In this document: one piece after another, positions 1 through 10,821 of the stretch
How the letters are laid out: each line of letters opens with the position of its first letter
How positions within the stretch are numbered: position 1 is the stretch's first letter
Source: Owenia fusiformis
Taxonomy: Eukaryota; Annelida; Polychaeta; Sabellida; Oweniidae
Assembly (NCBI GenBank): GCA_903813345.2
Contig: CAIIXF020000005.1
Coordinates: 5,487,375 to 5,551,374 of the forward strand
Reading direction: 5' to 3'
DNA length: 64,000 nucleotides
The notes under the pieces: generated by a model
Seen by the model: only the letters and a program-made list of their open reading frames with translations
The model's database searches: none
Told to the model about the DNA's origin: nothing
Translations under genes and position numbers: made by a program

Positions 1-3000
1 CACTATATTCGACGTCTTCGTCTTTTGTATTCTCTTCCGACTTTTCCTTTTCAGTCGGTAATTGTTTACTTCCTATAACACTTCTTGAATGCTTGACCTC
101 TTGTTCAGAATCATTTTGTCGTGGAACTGTATTCTTTCCAACTTCAGATTCGTCATCCTTTCGGGTAGAATCATTTGGTTGTGAGACTTGGTTAGAAGTA
201 TTTTCTTCTTTGTCGTCTTCATCATCAGATTCGAAACACTCTCTAGGTAATTCTTCTGCATCCATCATCTCTTCTTCTGTGATTACCTCAGGGTCATACC
301 CTTCAGGTAATACTTCGTTTGGTATTCTTGTAATTCTCTGCTCGGCTCTTTTTAATCTGCGTACGTTCGCCGGAGTGGGCATTATACGTCCATCCGAGAT
401 TCTCCTCAATATGAAGGCATTGTCAGCTTCGTTTATTGATTTATATAATGTATACGGGCCAGTCCAAAGGTGCAACAACTTCTTGGCCTTTAGACCTTTG
501 ATGGCTTTCTTTGGGGTAAACAACATTACCTGTTCCCCGACCAGTAGTGGCCTTGTATATCCTTCCTTGTCCTTCTGTCTGATCATTTTCTGCTGGTTTA
601 ATCTCAATTTTTCTTGTACTATTTTATTTGTCTCACATATTCTACTCTGTATGGTTTCTAGGTGTTCTTGAACTGAATTTGACTTACATGACACCTCCCT
701 TTGTAACACTGTATCAAATGGCATAAATGGTTCCCTTCCGTACATAATTTGAAAAGGGGAAAACCCATGAACGGTTTTGGTCATTCTATAAGAAGCCATT
801 GCCGCAGGTAACAATACGTCCCAATTCCTGTGATCATCGGCAATTGAAGACAGGGCTGCCATCAGACTGGCATTATACCGTTCGATAGCTCCTTGAGTCT
901 GAGGACTATAAGCTGAAGATTTGACCTTTTTGACCTTGAATAAATCGCACAAATTTTCAACAACTTCAGCCATGAAGTTTAAAGCACGATCGTGACTTAT
1001 CATAAGAGGTGGACCATATCGGCATATGATTTCATCAAACAGAAGACGGGCAATTGTAGAGGCTTTGATATCAGGGACTGCAAAACATTCAGGGAACTTT
1101 GACAGTCTGTCCACAAAAGAAACGATATATTTATTACCGTGTTCTGTTTGCATTAATGGACCCAAACAATCTAACTCCAACCAGGCGAAGGCAGAATCAG
1201 GAATTTCCAAAGGGAGTAGACGACCTCGAGTATACCTGGGGGGTCTTTTCCTAGCAAGACATGTTTCACAAGAACGAACCCAATTGATTACATCTTTGTT
1301 CATGGTAGTCCAGAAATATCTTTGTCTTACGACATCGATTAATCTGTGTATGCCTGTATGTCCACAGGTCGTCTGGTCATGATGTTGAGTGAGGATTTCA
1401 TCAATCAATCCTCTGGGAACTACCAATTGTTCCTTACATCTTGATAATTTAGTTCCCGGACCGTCTGGATACCAGAGATGGTATAAAATACCGTCTCGGT
1501 AGACAAAATCAGCTGCTTTGAGCAGGATTTTCCTGGCTTGAATATCATTACCAGGCAATAATTGATTCTCTAGATAATTTATCAAAGGTCTCCATTCTTC
1601 ATCTAGTTTTTGTAGTTTACCGAGCATTTCTAGGTTTAAACCTGGTATGCCGTCTTGTTTATCCTCATCAGCTGGAGATATTGGTGCGCTAGCAGCGGGT
1701 TGTAGTGACCTTGCACTGACTGTCCTCTCACTAGGCACGGAATTCACGCTTAACAATTCAGTTAAACCTGACAGATCTTCAGGGTCTTCTGTTGGAAGAT
1801 CTGGATGTTGCATCCTAGACAAAAAGTCTGCAGGAACCATCTTGGCACCTGATCTATGCAGTATATCATAATTGTATTGCTGCAAATGCATTATCCACCT
1901 GGCTAATCTACCTGTAGGTTCTTTCACTGACAAAAGCCACTTCAAAGAACGATTGTCTGTTACCACAGTGAACTTGCTGTATCTAAGGTAATTGTTGAAC
2001 TTCTTTGTTCCAAACACGACCGCTAAAGCCTCTTGTTCATGAGTGGGATATCTTTTTTCTGTTTCAGATAGATTTCTCCCAGCATACGCTACCGGATGTT
2101 CAACTCCATCGGTAACTTGGCTTAACACTACTCCTAACGATTCATTTGACGCATCAGTCAACAAGAGAAAGGGTTTCTTGAAATCAGGGTATTTGAGTAA
2201 AGGAGCCTCAGTCAATTTCTTTTTCAATTCTTGAAAAGCTTCCTCACAAACAGCACTCCATTCAAAAGGAACACCTTTTTTAGTCAATCTATAGAGTGGT
2301 CTAGCTATCTGAGAGTGATGACTTAAGAACCTTTTGTAGAAGTTGACCATTCCTAGGAATCGTCTTAACTTTTTCAAGGTAGTAGGTGATTGGCAGTCTA
2401 ACACAGCCTTGACATTTGAACTTGTGGGAGCAATTCCTGAAGATGACACATCGTGTCCCAAATATCGAACTTTTTCTACAAATAACTTGCATTTTGAAGG
2501 TTTCAACTTCAATCCAGCCTTGGATAATCTATCCAATACCTGACCCAAATGCTCGAGATGTTCTTCAAAGGTGTTGGAGAATATGCATAAATCATCAATA
2601 TAGCAGATGACTGTTTTCCATTGCAATCCGGCTAATACTAATTGCATAACTCTCTGGAAGAAACTATCTGAGTTAATCAATCCCTGGGGTAACCGTTTGT
2701 ATTGGAACAACCCTTCATGACAAACAAATGCAGTCTTTTCTCTTGACCCATCGTCTTCTAAAGGCAATTGGTGATATCCTTGACATAAATCAAGACAACT
2801 TATGAACTTTGGTTGGACTAAACCCAAGCTATCTAAACAATCTCCTAGATGTGGTATAGGAAATTTATCAGGTATGATTTGCTGATTTAGCTTTCTTAAG
2901 TCTGTCACGAAACGGAATGATCCATTCGATTTATTGACCAATATTATAGGTGACGCATAAGGTGAAGTTGACGGTTCAATAATTCCTTGGGACAACATAT

Positions 3001-3886
3001 CTTTGACTTGTCCGCTTATTTCATCTCGTTTCTGAACTGGCACTCTATATGGGGACTGGCGAAATGGTACTTCCCCTGGCTTTGTTTTTATTTTGAGTTT
3101 GAGCAGGTCGCAATAACCTAACTTGCCGGTGGAATCTACAAAAGCATCTGAGTATTTGTTTACCATTTCATGAACCTTGACCTTTTGTTCGGGAGTTAAC
3201 TTTGAATTTGATAGATCTATCTTGACTTTCTCATTTCTTTTTGCAAAAGTGTTTGTACTGTGCTCGCCGTCTTCCTTGAACTGACAAATGTTCCTACGCT
3301 GGTATTTTTAGGCACTTTTATCGCGCGTTTTTCCGGGTTTAAAAGTTTTATTGGAACAAGACCATTTGTAATTGTACCTATGCTTTTAGCTGTAAATACA
3401 TTGGATCGCGAATTCACCGCTAAACATTCGCCTATAAGATTTTCCGGAGGTCTACCCTTGACCTTTGCATAAACAATCATCTCAGTCTGAGGAGGTATGA
3501 TGATCTCTTGGTTTAAAATGAGAGGATATTTATTGAGCGGCTTCAATCTCAACTTTCTGACATTGAAATCAAATTTTTCCTCTTAAATTCAATCTTTCAT
3601 TTCCGGCTCCAACAGGTTTGATATGAAATTCAGGATATATTTTTATATCATAATCCTTTATGGATTCTAAATGTTCCTCATCAATCAATGATATCTGAGC
3701 ACCTGTGTCTACGAGACACCATACTGTGCTGTTAAATAATTTTGTCTTTATCGCATTATCTTGATATAAATTTTCCTGAATTTCAATATCTCCGATAAAT
3801 TTCTTGCGAGGATTGCTATTTACATATTTCTTCGGCCGTGACTTCAGTTCTCGCTTCTTTAGACGCGGCCTTCGGCGTTTAAAGAG
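1..3886 (-). CDS. pol: Pro-Pol polyprotein (protease, RT, RNase H, integrase), partial and broken
   Basis: Frame opens at 3886, -1 relative to gag. The protease carries the aspartic motif VDTGAQISLID (D codon 3707-3709). RT has the catalytic box CYIDDLCIF (2582-2605). RNase H shows the D/E/D/D set in LTDAS, HEQEA, VTDNRS and PADFLSR. Integrase has the HHCC finger (about 1259-1388), catalytic D at 1169-1171, D at 989-991 and E at 881-883 (D,D35E), and a GPY motif near 455. An acidic tail follows, without a visible chromodomain, and runs off the window. From about 3250 to base 1 the frame is open (over 1,070 codons). Two lesions: reading moves to another frame near 3571 (one base gained) and returns near 3235 (one base lost), both in short homopolymers. 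Confidence 0.93.
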
Positions 3887-4899
3887 TTAACTGGACGTGT
3901 CTGATTGACATTTTGCCTATTTTTGGCCAAGCAAAACTTTGCTATGTGACCTTGACCTGAACAATTGTAACAGCGGATATTTTGACTATTGAATGACCTT
4001 GAACTACTTCTCCTACAAAATGGCGCTGAATGTCCCTTCCTAAAACATTTTTGACAGGTTGGCCTTCCATCAATGAATCTATTGTTGGCAGTATTTTTCC
4101 CTTTTTCTCTGCTAAGTTGGGATACCTTTTCAGTCAAAGATTTGATAGCTTTTTGCTGATTTTCTACTATATTACACATTAAATTTTGTGTATCTACCTT
4201 GCTTTTGTCATTTTCAGCTTCCTTATCTACTTGATTCAGACAATCAGCTAGTCTGGCTGCTGACTCAACAGCGGCGAGATCATTTGGTTCTTTTGAGATC
4301 ACAAATTTCCTTATATTTGGGAGAAAATTTTTGATTAAAATTGTTTTATGTTCATTTTCCTCTAACTGTAAGCGCGAGGCTAATCGCCTAATATCAGTCA
4401 TGAATTCTTCAACTGATTCATTTGGTTTCTGATTTCTCGAGAGTAATTGAGCTTGTATGTTCCATTTTGGCCTGTTTCCAACAAAATATTGCGTAAAAGC
4501 AGTTTGAAGTGCTTCAAAATCATGTTGAGTGTCTTCTGGGAGATTATTATACCATAATTCGGCTTGACTTCCCAAAAACATACGCATGGCTCTAGCTTTT
4601 CTTTCATTGTTCCACCCCTGTAAATCGCCATAGGCATTGTACCTATTAACCCAATTCAGCGGGTCGATATCCGAAGAATTACCATCAAATGTTTTTATTC
4701 TATTTTTACCTTCAATTTCATTTCTATTTTGAGTTTGATTTTCTAACCTATTTAATCTTTCTTGCAATTCAGCATTATTACCTTGTCTAGCTATTAATTG
4801 ATCTAACTGACCTTGTAAATCTGGGTTCTGAGCTGTTTCTAATTGTCTTAACCTAGCATCTATAGCTTCCATATTGTTAGTTACTCTTCGTGTTATCAT
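3859..4899 (-). CDS. gag: Gag polyprotein of the Gypsy element
   Basis: A 346-residue structural protein that should form the particle of the retrotransposon and bind its RNA. The N-terminus (about 1-65) is rich in Q, N, E and L and may be coiled coil. Residues about 75-230 look like a retrotransposon capsid, with the motif AELWYNNLPE and the stretch FVGNRPKWNIQAQLLS. Two CCHC zinc knuckles close the protein: CQKCFRKGHSAPFC (about 283-296) and CYNCSGQGHIAKFC (about 310-323), both C-x2-C-x4-H-x4-C. The start is an ATG about 200 bases past the primer binding site. The ORF ends at TAA 3859-3861, and the protease frame overlaps its last 28 bases in the -1 frame. Confidence 0.93.
   Translation of the reverse strand: MITRRVTNNMEAIDARLRQLETAQNPDLQGQLDQLIARQGNNAELQERLNRLENQTQNRNEIEGKNRIKTFDGNSSDIDPLNWVNRYNAYGDLQGWNNERKARAMRMFLGSQAELWYNNLPEDTQHDFEALQTAFTQYFVGNRPKWNIQAQLLSRNQKPNESVEEFMTDIRRLASRLQLEENEHKTILIKNFLPNIRKFVISKEPNDLAAVESAARLADCLNQVDKEAENDKSKVDTQNLMCNIVENQQKAIKSLTEKVSQLSREKGKNTANNRFIDGRPTCQKCFRKGHSAPFCRRSSSRSFNSQNIRCYNCSGQGHIAKFCLAKNRQNVNQTRPVNSLNAEGRV
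3877..3883 (-). promoter_or_regulatory. -1 ribosomal frameshift slippery heptamer TTTAAAC
   Basis: In gag phase the codons read TCT TTA AAC, giving the X_XXY_YYZ heptamer T_TTA_AAC. It lies inside the 28-base window between the last stop in the pro-pol frame (TAA, 3887-3889) and the gag stop (3859-3861). A -1 shift here would lead straight into the protease frame. The sequence just downstream is GC-rich (GCCGAAGGCCGCG), and GGCCG there could pair with CGGCC about 28 bases further on. Confidence 0.75.
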
Positions 4900-5100
4900 C
4901 TATTACGATTTATTATGATATACATTCGAACCCTGTTTTCCTACAAACCACTGATTTATGAACGGTATTTAATCATTTGTTCTAAACTTAACTTCTCGCT
5001 TGGCATTTTAGAGAAAAAATTATGTTAGTATGATGTACGATGAAAACATGCTTTTTTCATGCAGTTAGCTTATACTTACATAACCGTTCTTTCTTTTACC

Positions 5101-5117
5101 TAGGGCAGCTTCCACCA
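5101..5117 (-). promoter_or_regulatory. Primer binding site of the Gypsy element
   Basis: Minus-strand TTGGTGGAAGCTGCCC starts two bases after the LTR end GTAACA. A TGG at this place pairs with the CCA end of the priming tRNA. The second LTR element in this window has a related site (TTGGTGGCAGCGGTGGGA, 23809). The tRNA was not identified. Confidence 0.7.
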
Positions 5118-5119
5118 AT

Positions 5120-5745
5120 TGTTACGTTTCGTAACTGTTATCTCGGGATCTTGTGGTCCTTCGGTACTCGCAGGGTTCCTGACTACCTAATTGAACACGA
5201 CTCATTTGTTTTGTTTCTTAATTTTTATTTCAAATTCCAATTCTTCTTGAGATTGATCCGGCCAGCCGAGTTTCGGTAGATTCGCTTGTTATTGTTTCTC
5301 CTTTCATCAATTGTTGAGCATCGTAGTGAGTGAGTAAAACTTACTGAATCAACAGATCTTGCCGGCTTCTTTATATACCAGGTAAAATACATTATTTTAC
5401 CTGTCAAAATTGTGCAAATATAAGTAAGAATATTGCTGATTTCATGCTTATGTAAGCAAGATTCAAATCGTAATTCTGAGTTGTGATTGGTTGTTGGAAG
5501 TTTTAACTTGTCAGAATTCTTCTGATATATCTTTATTTTGGCTGAATATAGTAGCGTAGGGATTCCCCTGCACTAAAGCAAACTGAGGTCTAAATAGTCA
5601 TTAATCATAAGAAAGCAGCAAGATCTTTACAATGTTTGAATATGCTGAATATAAATGGTATTTTATATTGGATAATAAATAATAAATAAATAATAAAGTA
5701 ATTATATATAATTAAATATAATTACGTACTGACCGAATCATAACA
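5120..5745 (-). repeat. 5' LTR of the Gypsy element (right boundary inferred)
   Basis: The inner end GTAACA (5120-5125) is fixed by the adjacent primer binding site. The outer end is inferred from TGTTATGATTCGG starting at 5745, giving TGTTA/TAACA inverted termini and a 626-base LTR. Inside are a TATA-like TATATAAAG (5369-5377) and an AATAAA (5224-5229), in the order expected for U3, R and U5. The second LTR is outside the window, so the outer end is provisional. Confidence 0.6.
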
Positions 5746-6622
5746 CTGGTGATTTGCTGATTGCGCTACACTTTAAACATTATATACTTCAGATTGTATT
5801 ATTTTTACATTTTCGTGTAATTAAATTACAAGGCCATATAATTGTTTTTGTACCTTAAGAGATGACATTTTTGTAATTATAATACTAGGTTAGTATTTAA
5901 ATTGGGTAAACCATTGGTACCAGTAAAAAAAATTGCTTATCATTCATTCAGAAGGACAAATAATTACTTGACATATTTCCCTGTGGTCAGTAATTCATTT
6001 ACTTGAACATAACATTACTAGATATAGGAATTAAAACTGATATGTAATTACTGACCAGAGTAATTGTTTTATTACATTATCTAAAAATTATATTACTTCA
6101 GTTGGAAGTACATTTCTTGAATTTGTAATGAACTTGTTAATCAATAAATCTTATTACTTCATTAATATTATCCGAGAAGTCTTCTGTTTTACTTGGAAAG
6201 TAAAGACTATTACTTGAAGAGGAATATTTATTTCTACCCTAGTAAATAAAACTATTACTGAGGTGTGTAAAATTTACTTGTAAAGTAAAGAGTGTTACTT
6301 AAAGAGGAATATTTATTTCTACCCTAGTAAATAAAACAATTACTGAGGGAACTAAGTTTTATTTCCACTCTAGTAAATGGATATATTACCTGTTGAGGGA
6401 TTTCTATATGAGCTTTGAACTGGAAATTCCATATTTTGAAGATTACAGATCAAATCCATTTTACATTAATCCAATCCACCTCTTAAGCATTGTCTTTGGT
6501 CCCCCTTTAGCATCCACATTTATCAAATCAAGATATTTAAAAACATCAGAATATTTTTATGTAAAGGTATGCTGTTCTAAAGTTATATTATTCAGCTTTT
6601 TTTTAACTTGTGTTCTCCTCTA
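5746..6622. repeat. AT-rich intergenic DNA with an 85-bp tandem repeat
   Basis: No gene is visible. At about 6187-6360 there are two copies of an 85-base unit containing GGAATATTTATTTCTACCC and AGTAAATAAAAC, with a weaker third trace upstream around 6100. The remainder is AT-rich and featureless. Confidence 0.7.
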
Positions 6623-6923
6623 TTATTGTTCCTCTCCTGGTATTCTCAAATCTGAGTACTTGAAACCAACATATCTATTGAATGGATCAGGGAATCTGTC
6701 CCCTATTTTCCATACACAACAACTAGGTATCACTACCCGTGATCCAGCTCCCAGCTTTCCCCATTCCAAGAGGACAAACTGCATGTACGCTGCGTGCCTA
6801 AATCCCTTTTTGACATCTCTGTCCATGTCATTGGGGTCATAGTCTACATACCCTAACAAGTCCTCCTGATAGGCCATAGATATGGCCAGAACAGTGGTAT
6901 CAAGAACCCTTATCTCAACCTCC
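6623..6923 (-). pseudogene. Exon for a P2X7 C-terminal (ballast) domain-like protein, probably frameshifted
   Basis: The last 84 codons from ATG 6877 read YQEDLL, then FRHAAY, then VIPSCCVWKI, FPDP and RYVGFK. This is the pattern of the cysteine-rich, zinc-binding cytoplasmic tail of the P2X7 receptor, where the vertebrate motifs are YQE, RHCAY, LPSCC and GQYSGFK. In invertebrates the domain also occurs in proteins without a channel. No P2X channel part is seen here. A good splice acceptor (TTTTATTTTCAG) ends at 6924, but reading from it needs one base less near 6902 to enter the domain frame; with that, the upstream residues also fit the family. As written, the frame has a TAA at 6911-6913. 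The exon could be a decayed gene, a transposon-carried domain, or an assembly error. Confidence 0.6.
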
Positions 6924-7289
6924 TGAAAATAAAAGAAAAAAAAATTCCCTTTAAATCACCATTATTAAACATTCCCTGTAACAGAAGAAATCCACATAAT
7001 TTAGTTGGGTTTTGCCATATGACAGTACATCAAAAAGCAATTCCTGCATTTTTTAATCCATATATTACAAAATAGCCTTTTTTATTTTTTTCGTTGATAA
7101 CATACTGAGATGTGTCATTTCATGAGCTATTGGTCAATTGATTTCAGCATGCCTCACAACAATTTTATTGGAATCCATGAATATTGTATTTTGAGATACA
7201 TAATTGTATCATGTTCAATACGGAACCATCTCAAAATATGCTTGTGTCTAATCCAATGGAGTAGTCTTTGGTAATGGTTTGCAAACTAC

Positions 7290-7519
7290 CACAATACTTA
7301 CCCTTGTTATGCTTAACCGGTCCAACAGGTTTCTTTCTTGCTACACCGGCTATTGGTGTTGGGTTAAGGGTGGATTCTGCATGAAAAAAAAACTATAATC
7401 ATCAAAGAATGACCAAAATATAACTAACACAATACTTACCCTTGTTATACTTAGTTCCAACGGGTTTCTTTCTTGCCACACAGTCTATTTCTGTGGGGTT
7501 AAGGGTGGATTCTGCATGG
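7290..7519 (-). repeat. Tandemly duplicated exon segment (two copies of about 93 bp)
   Basis: 7427-7519 and 7290-7383 are similar over about 93 bases. Both encode on the minus strand a peptide of the form HAESTLNPT...VARKKPVG...NKG, and both end at the same splice donor, AACAAGG/GTAAGTATTG. The left copy has its own acceptor, TTTTTTTTTCATGCAG. This looks like an exon duplication, possibly giving alternative exons. Confidence 0.65.
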
Positions 7520-8514
7520 ACTTTCTTCTGGATTAATGATGTGCTAATGCCCTTTTGCTTAAGAAATGACACAAGGGCAGTACATGTAGTTGTACCCTTC
7601 ATAACAGAAGGTTTCTCACAATTAGGTTTGACCAATGCCTGACATGCATTCATTTTAGAAGTCAAACAATCTGTTTGAACAGCTTTCCTCTTTACCAGTC
7701 TCATTCCTTTATCTTCTCATTATGAGGCGTTTTTTATGAATTTTTCTGTTCTGCTGCGTTCAACTCTTCTGATTGTTGTTCCTGCACTCTTTTTTGCCCT
7801 GGCTACAAGATCAAGACCACGTCTAAGTATCAAAGCTGCAGTTGGTATTATATGCTTTGCATCAGTGTCATCAAATGCAGGGTCAAGTGTATGACTATAT
7901 GAATCATGAGCACACTGTTCAAAGCTGTCAACCAGGGACATTCTATAATGTACTGAGCTGATGTTGGAGCCTGAGCGAAAGCTTTTATGAACATCTGTGT
8001 GGTCTAGCTCTCTTTTTGTGTCAGATGCAAAGTTCTCAGTGCTGTTCCCTATAGGTGTTGAAAACAAACACTTTTTCATTTCCTGATGAAAATGTCCTGC
8101 AGATGCATGTTCATGTAACAACTTTGTACAAAATCAGGCATAAGAGGCTGCTCCATTGAGGGATAAAAATGGTAAAGATGACTTGACAACTGCCAAGAGC
8201 AAATCATAACCCTGTATTCCACCAAGCCGTTCAGCAACTGCTAGGGCAACAACTTCTTCACAGTGTTGTATCATATCTACATAAAGCTGGAATGACGCAT
8301 TTGATGCACAGCTGTTTTGTATGAATTTTGATAGTTGTTCTCCCCACTGTTGACTAAGCTGTTGAGAATTCAGATTTTGCCTGTCAGCTATGAAAGAATC
8401 CTGGTTGTCTAAAGTATGGCAGAAAGATATCATTAGAGCTAGTTTAAGTGACATCGCCAATCTTTTTATATTTTGTAGCAGTGTCAATAAGACATGTTTA
8501 TTGTCATCCCTCAT
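7426..8514 (-). pseudogene. Unrecognised ORF interrupted by three in-frame stops
   Basis: One minus-strand frame runs from ATG 8514 to the splice donor at about 7429 and is broken only by TGA at 8134-8136 and a TAA TGA pair at about 7717-7722. Residues on both sides look like one protein: LPFLSLNGAASYA before the first stop, LLHEHASAGHFHQEMKKC after it, then FASDTKRELDH, SFRSGS and TAALILRRGLDL. The composition (charged, regular hydrophobic positions) is protein-like, but I do not recognise the family. It may be a captured host gene or the product of a repetitive element. Base 7720 onward is rich in K and R. Confidence 0.5.
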
Positions 8515-8666
8515 TGTATTGTATATTTATTGCCTCATTTATATGAGAGAATACATTTTAGTATACATATGGTTTACATATAAAATATAAAATACAAGGA
8601 TAAGATTAAATTATGTGATAAAAAAGTTGTTGTTTTGGAAAACATAAAAATAAAGTGATAGAGAAA

Positions 8667-9200
8667 TTATGTGTCAAGCAGAGCCAACAGGTTGGCTCTG
8701 TGATTGTACATTTTGTGTACACATGATGATACAATTATTAACGTCTCACATGAAACATCTGAGAGACCTAAAACTTTCTTCATAATAACACCCATACTGT
8801 CACCACGACAGCCAAGGGCTTCAAATATGTTATGCCTATATGGTTCATACATAGGGCATCTTAATATAAAATGTTCAATTGTTTCAGTTTCACAGAGGTT
8901 ACACAATATACATAGTTTTGAACCATTGAAGTTGTTCGTATTTAATACATGGGCGTTACATATCAATTGCATCATAGTTTTACACTGGCTTTGACATTTA
9001 GGATATTTCTGACAAATCAACCACCATATGCAAGGTTTTAAGTCTGTGACATGGTCACGTAGGTATAAAAGTTTGCCATAACATGAGCATTGCAAGAAAA
9101 ATTGCTTGACCTCTACGGATCTTACAGCATTGACAATTTGCAGTCTCCATGACCTCATATACAATGAGCAGAAAATAAAGTATGTTGAATGATCTCCCAT
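8667..9200 (-). pseudogene. 3' end of a non-LTR retrotransposon (LINE) ORF2
   Basis: A 177-residue ORF with the C-terminal pattern of LINE reverse transcriptases after the RT domain: a W-containing helical region, CNAHVLN, then the finger CILCNLCETETIEHFILRCP (C-x2-C-x3-C, HF, C). Only this end is present; no RT catalytic motif lies upstream, and the frame is broken by TGA soon after 9200. It is a 5'-truncated copy, as is usual for LINEs. The clade (CR1, Jockey or other) cannot be told from this part. Confidence 0.7.
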
Positions 9201-9711
9201 TGGGGCTTCATATATCTTTTCAGACTCCTTACATATCGTGAATTTCCGTCACGTTCTATGTTCATGTTTTTCACTCTCAGCTAAGATAAAGCCTTGACAA
9301 TATGATTTAATAACCAGGTACTCACATTCGTTTTTATGTTCTGTCATTGCCTGTTTGATTTCACGCCTACTCTGGGTATTTAACGTTCTTTCAAGTCACC
9401 TGTTCAAGCCAACGCATTGTGACATTTAGTGAATGTATTTGACTGGAAAATAGTTGAACTGCATTACTCATTGTTATGTATAGACATGGGGAGTGATGTA
9501 TATTCCCATATAAAACATGATGAATATGTAATGTTTTGGCAATTGTTTCAGAAATTTACTGTAGATATTTGGGTTAAGGATTTAAGAGTAAAATTCATCT
9601 TAAAGAATGCCAAAACCGTCTGTGTAACGTGAAGCCCAAAACAATAAGTGTACAATACGCTGATGCTTTTTGACACTAGCAAAATCAATTTACCCTTTTA
9701 ATTTTTAAGTG
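9201..9711. other. No gene recognised
   Basis: The first about 60 bases can be read as a frame-disrupted extension of the LINE fragment. The rest is AT-rich with no supported feature. Confidence 0.5.
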
Positions 9712-10017
9712 TCAAACCATATCCCACATTCTCATAAAGCTTGTCTTGCTAAGAAAGTGTTTGAATTTGATCAATCTCTCTTGTTCGTATCGCTCGTATA
9801 CGGCATCTTTTCTGGTTTTGTATGGTAGAAGGTATTCATCAGAGTCTGGCATTCTGTCGGCATGGAACAGCGTCTTCATAAACAGACGTTGGTGTTTTTG
9901 TCTCTTTCTGTACCCACATGAGACAGAAATCTCGTCAAAAGTTCGCACAGCTTTGTAGTAGAAGTAATTCCTTGACCTTACCTTGTTCTTAATATTCGTA
10001 ATATTATGCTTTAACAT
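9712..10017 (-). pseudogene. Unrecognised 101-residue ORF, probably from a repetitive element
   Basis: Basic and aromatic-rich, with YRKRQKHQRLFMKTLF and LLPYKTRKDAVYERY. The pattern resembles short conserved segments of uncharacterised, multi-copy animal proteins, but I cannot name the family. No neighbouring exon with matching phase was found. Confidence 0.3.
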
Positions 10018-10383
10018 GTACGGGTATAAACATCAGAAATGATGTCACCTGTTAAACCTTTTATATGTACTGTATTTTATTATATTATTAAGGAATAAAT
10101 TGAATTGAATTGAAAGTTCTTGTCAATACGATATAGTTTTTGAAAAGCTTTTTGGCAGATTCGGTTTCCTCCTTGTATCATGAAAATAATAGTTCTGTTT
10201 GTTCTCTTTGCATCCCTTATTTTTTGTAAAACCCTATCCGTTCGGTTTTTAGCATTTTTTGTCCAACTTGCTTTAGTGATCTATGAGAATTTACAGAGTT
10301 TACAGATACCACCGATACTACACCAACAAACAGTTGATTAACATCGGCACAGTCAGAGTCTGTATCTGATGAATATGAATATG

Positions 10384-10442
10384 AATAATGGCAAAGGAAG
10401 CCTCAAAACCAATTGTAATTTTAGGCTTCCTTTGCCATTATT
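10384..10442. repeat. Perfect 20-bp hairpin
   Basis: AATAATGGCAAAGGAAGCCT (10384-10403) is followed by its exact reverse complement (10423-10442), separated by a 19-base loop in which AAAA and TTTT extend the stem around one bulge. A further half-copy, TTCCTTTGCCA, lies at about 10451. Confidence 0.9.
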
Positions 10443-10821
10443 GAATAAGTTCCTTTGCCATGTTCCTTATTCCGGCTAGGTAGGATTTGATTGTTGTATA
10501 TTTTATTAATAAGGAACTGGCACATATTTTATATTGTCTCCAGGTTTTGTGTTTTGCAACTCAGTTGACTTCAAAGGATTGCCTCTTGAAATAACTGATC
10601 AATAGGTTTAATGTGGTACTAGTGTCGATGCCATATATGTGTATGCTGAAATGATGATCTGCTAATGGTCTGAATGGATAGCTTGATCTTTTGAACCCCT
10701 CGTGAACCTGGCAGAAGATTAGGAAGATCTGCAGTACATCTCTTGGCAATACCTACCACAAAAATAACCAAAAGCAGTATACATTTCTTACAAACAAATG
10801 TGTCTAAAAAGCTCAATATCG

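Larger units (their letters stand above)
1..5745 (-). mobile_element. Ty3/Gypsy LTR retrotransposon, 5' part and most of the body
   Basis: Read on the minus strand, the order is LTR, primer binding site, gag, protease, reverse transcriptase, RNase H, integrase. That order (integrase last) is the Ty3/Gypsy arrangement. The right boundary is the proposed LTR start at 5745; the left end and the second LTR lie outside the window, so LTR divergence and target duplication cannot be assessed. Gag and the RT-to-integrase section are open over their whole length, so this is a fairly young copy, but two one-base shifts break the pol frame between protease and RT. Confidence 0.95.

Noticed and set aside
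3217-3260. Second programmed frameshift between protease and RT
   Set aside because: It is needed only because of an opposite one-base shift about 340 bases earlier; no canonical heptamer in phase was found.
8134-8136. TGA as selenocysteine
   Set aside because: Same frame has two more stops (TAA, TGA), and no SECIS-like element was seen.
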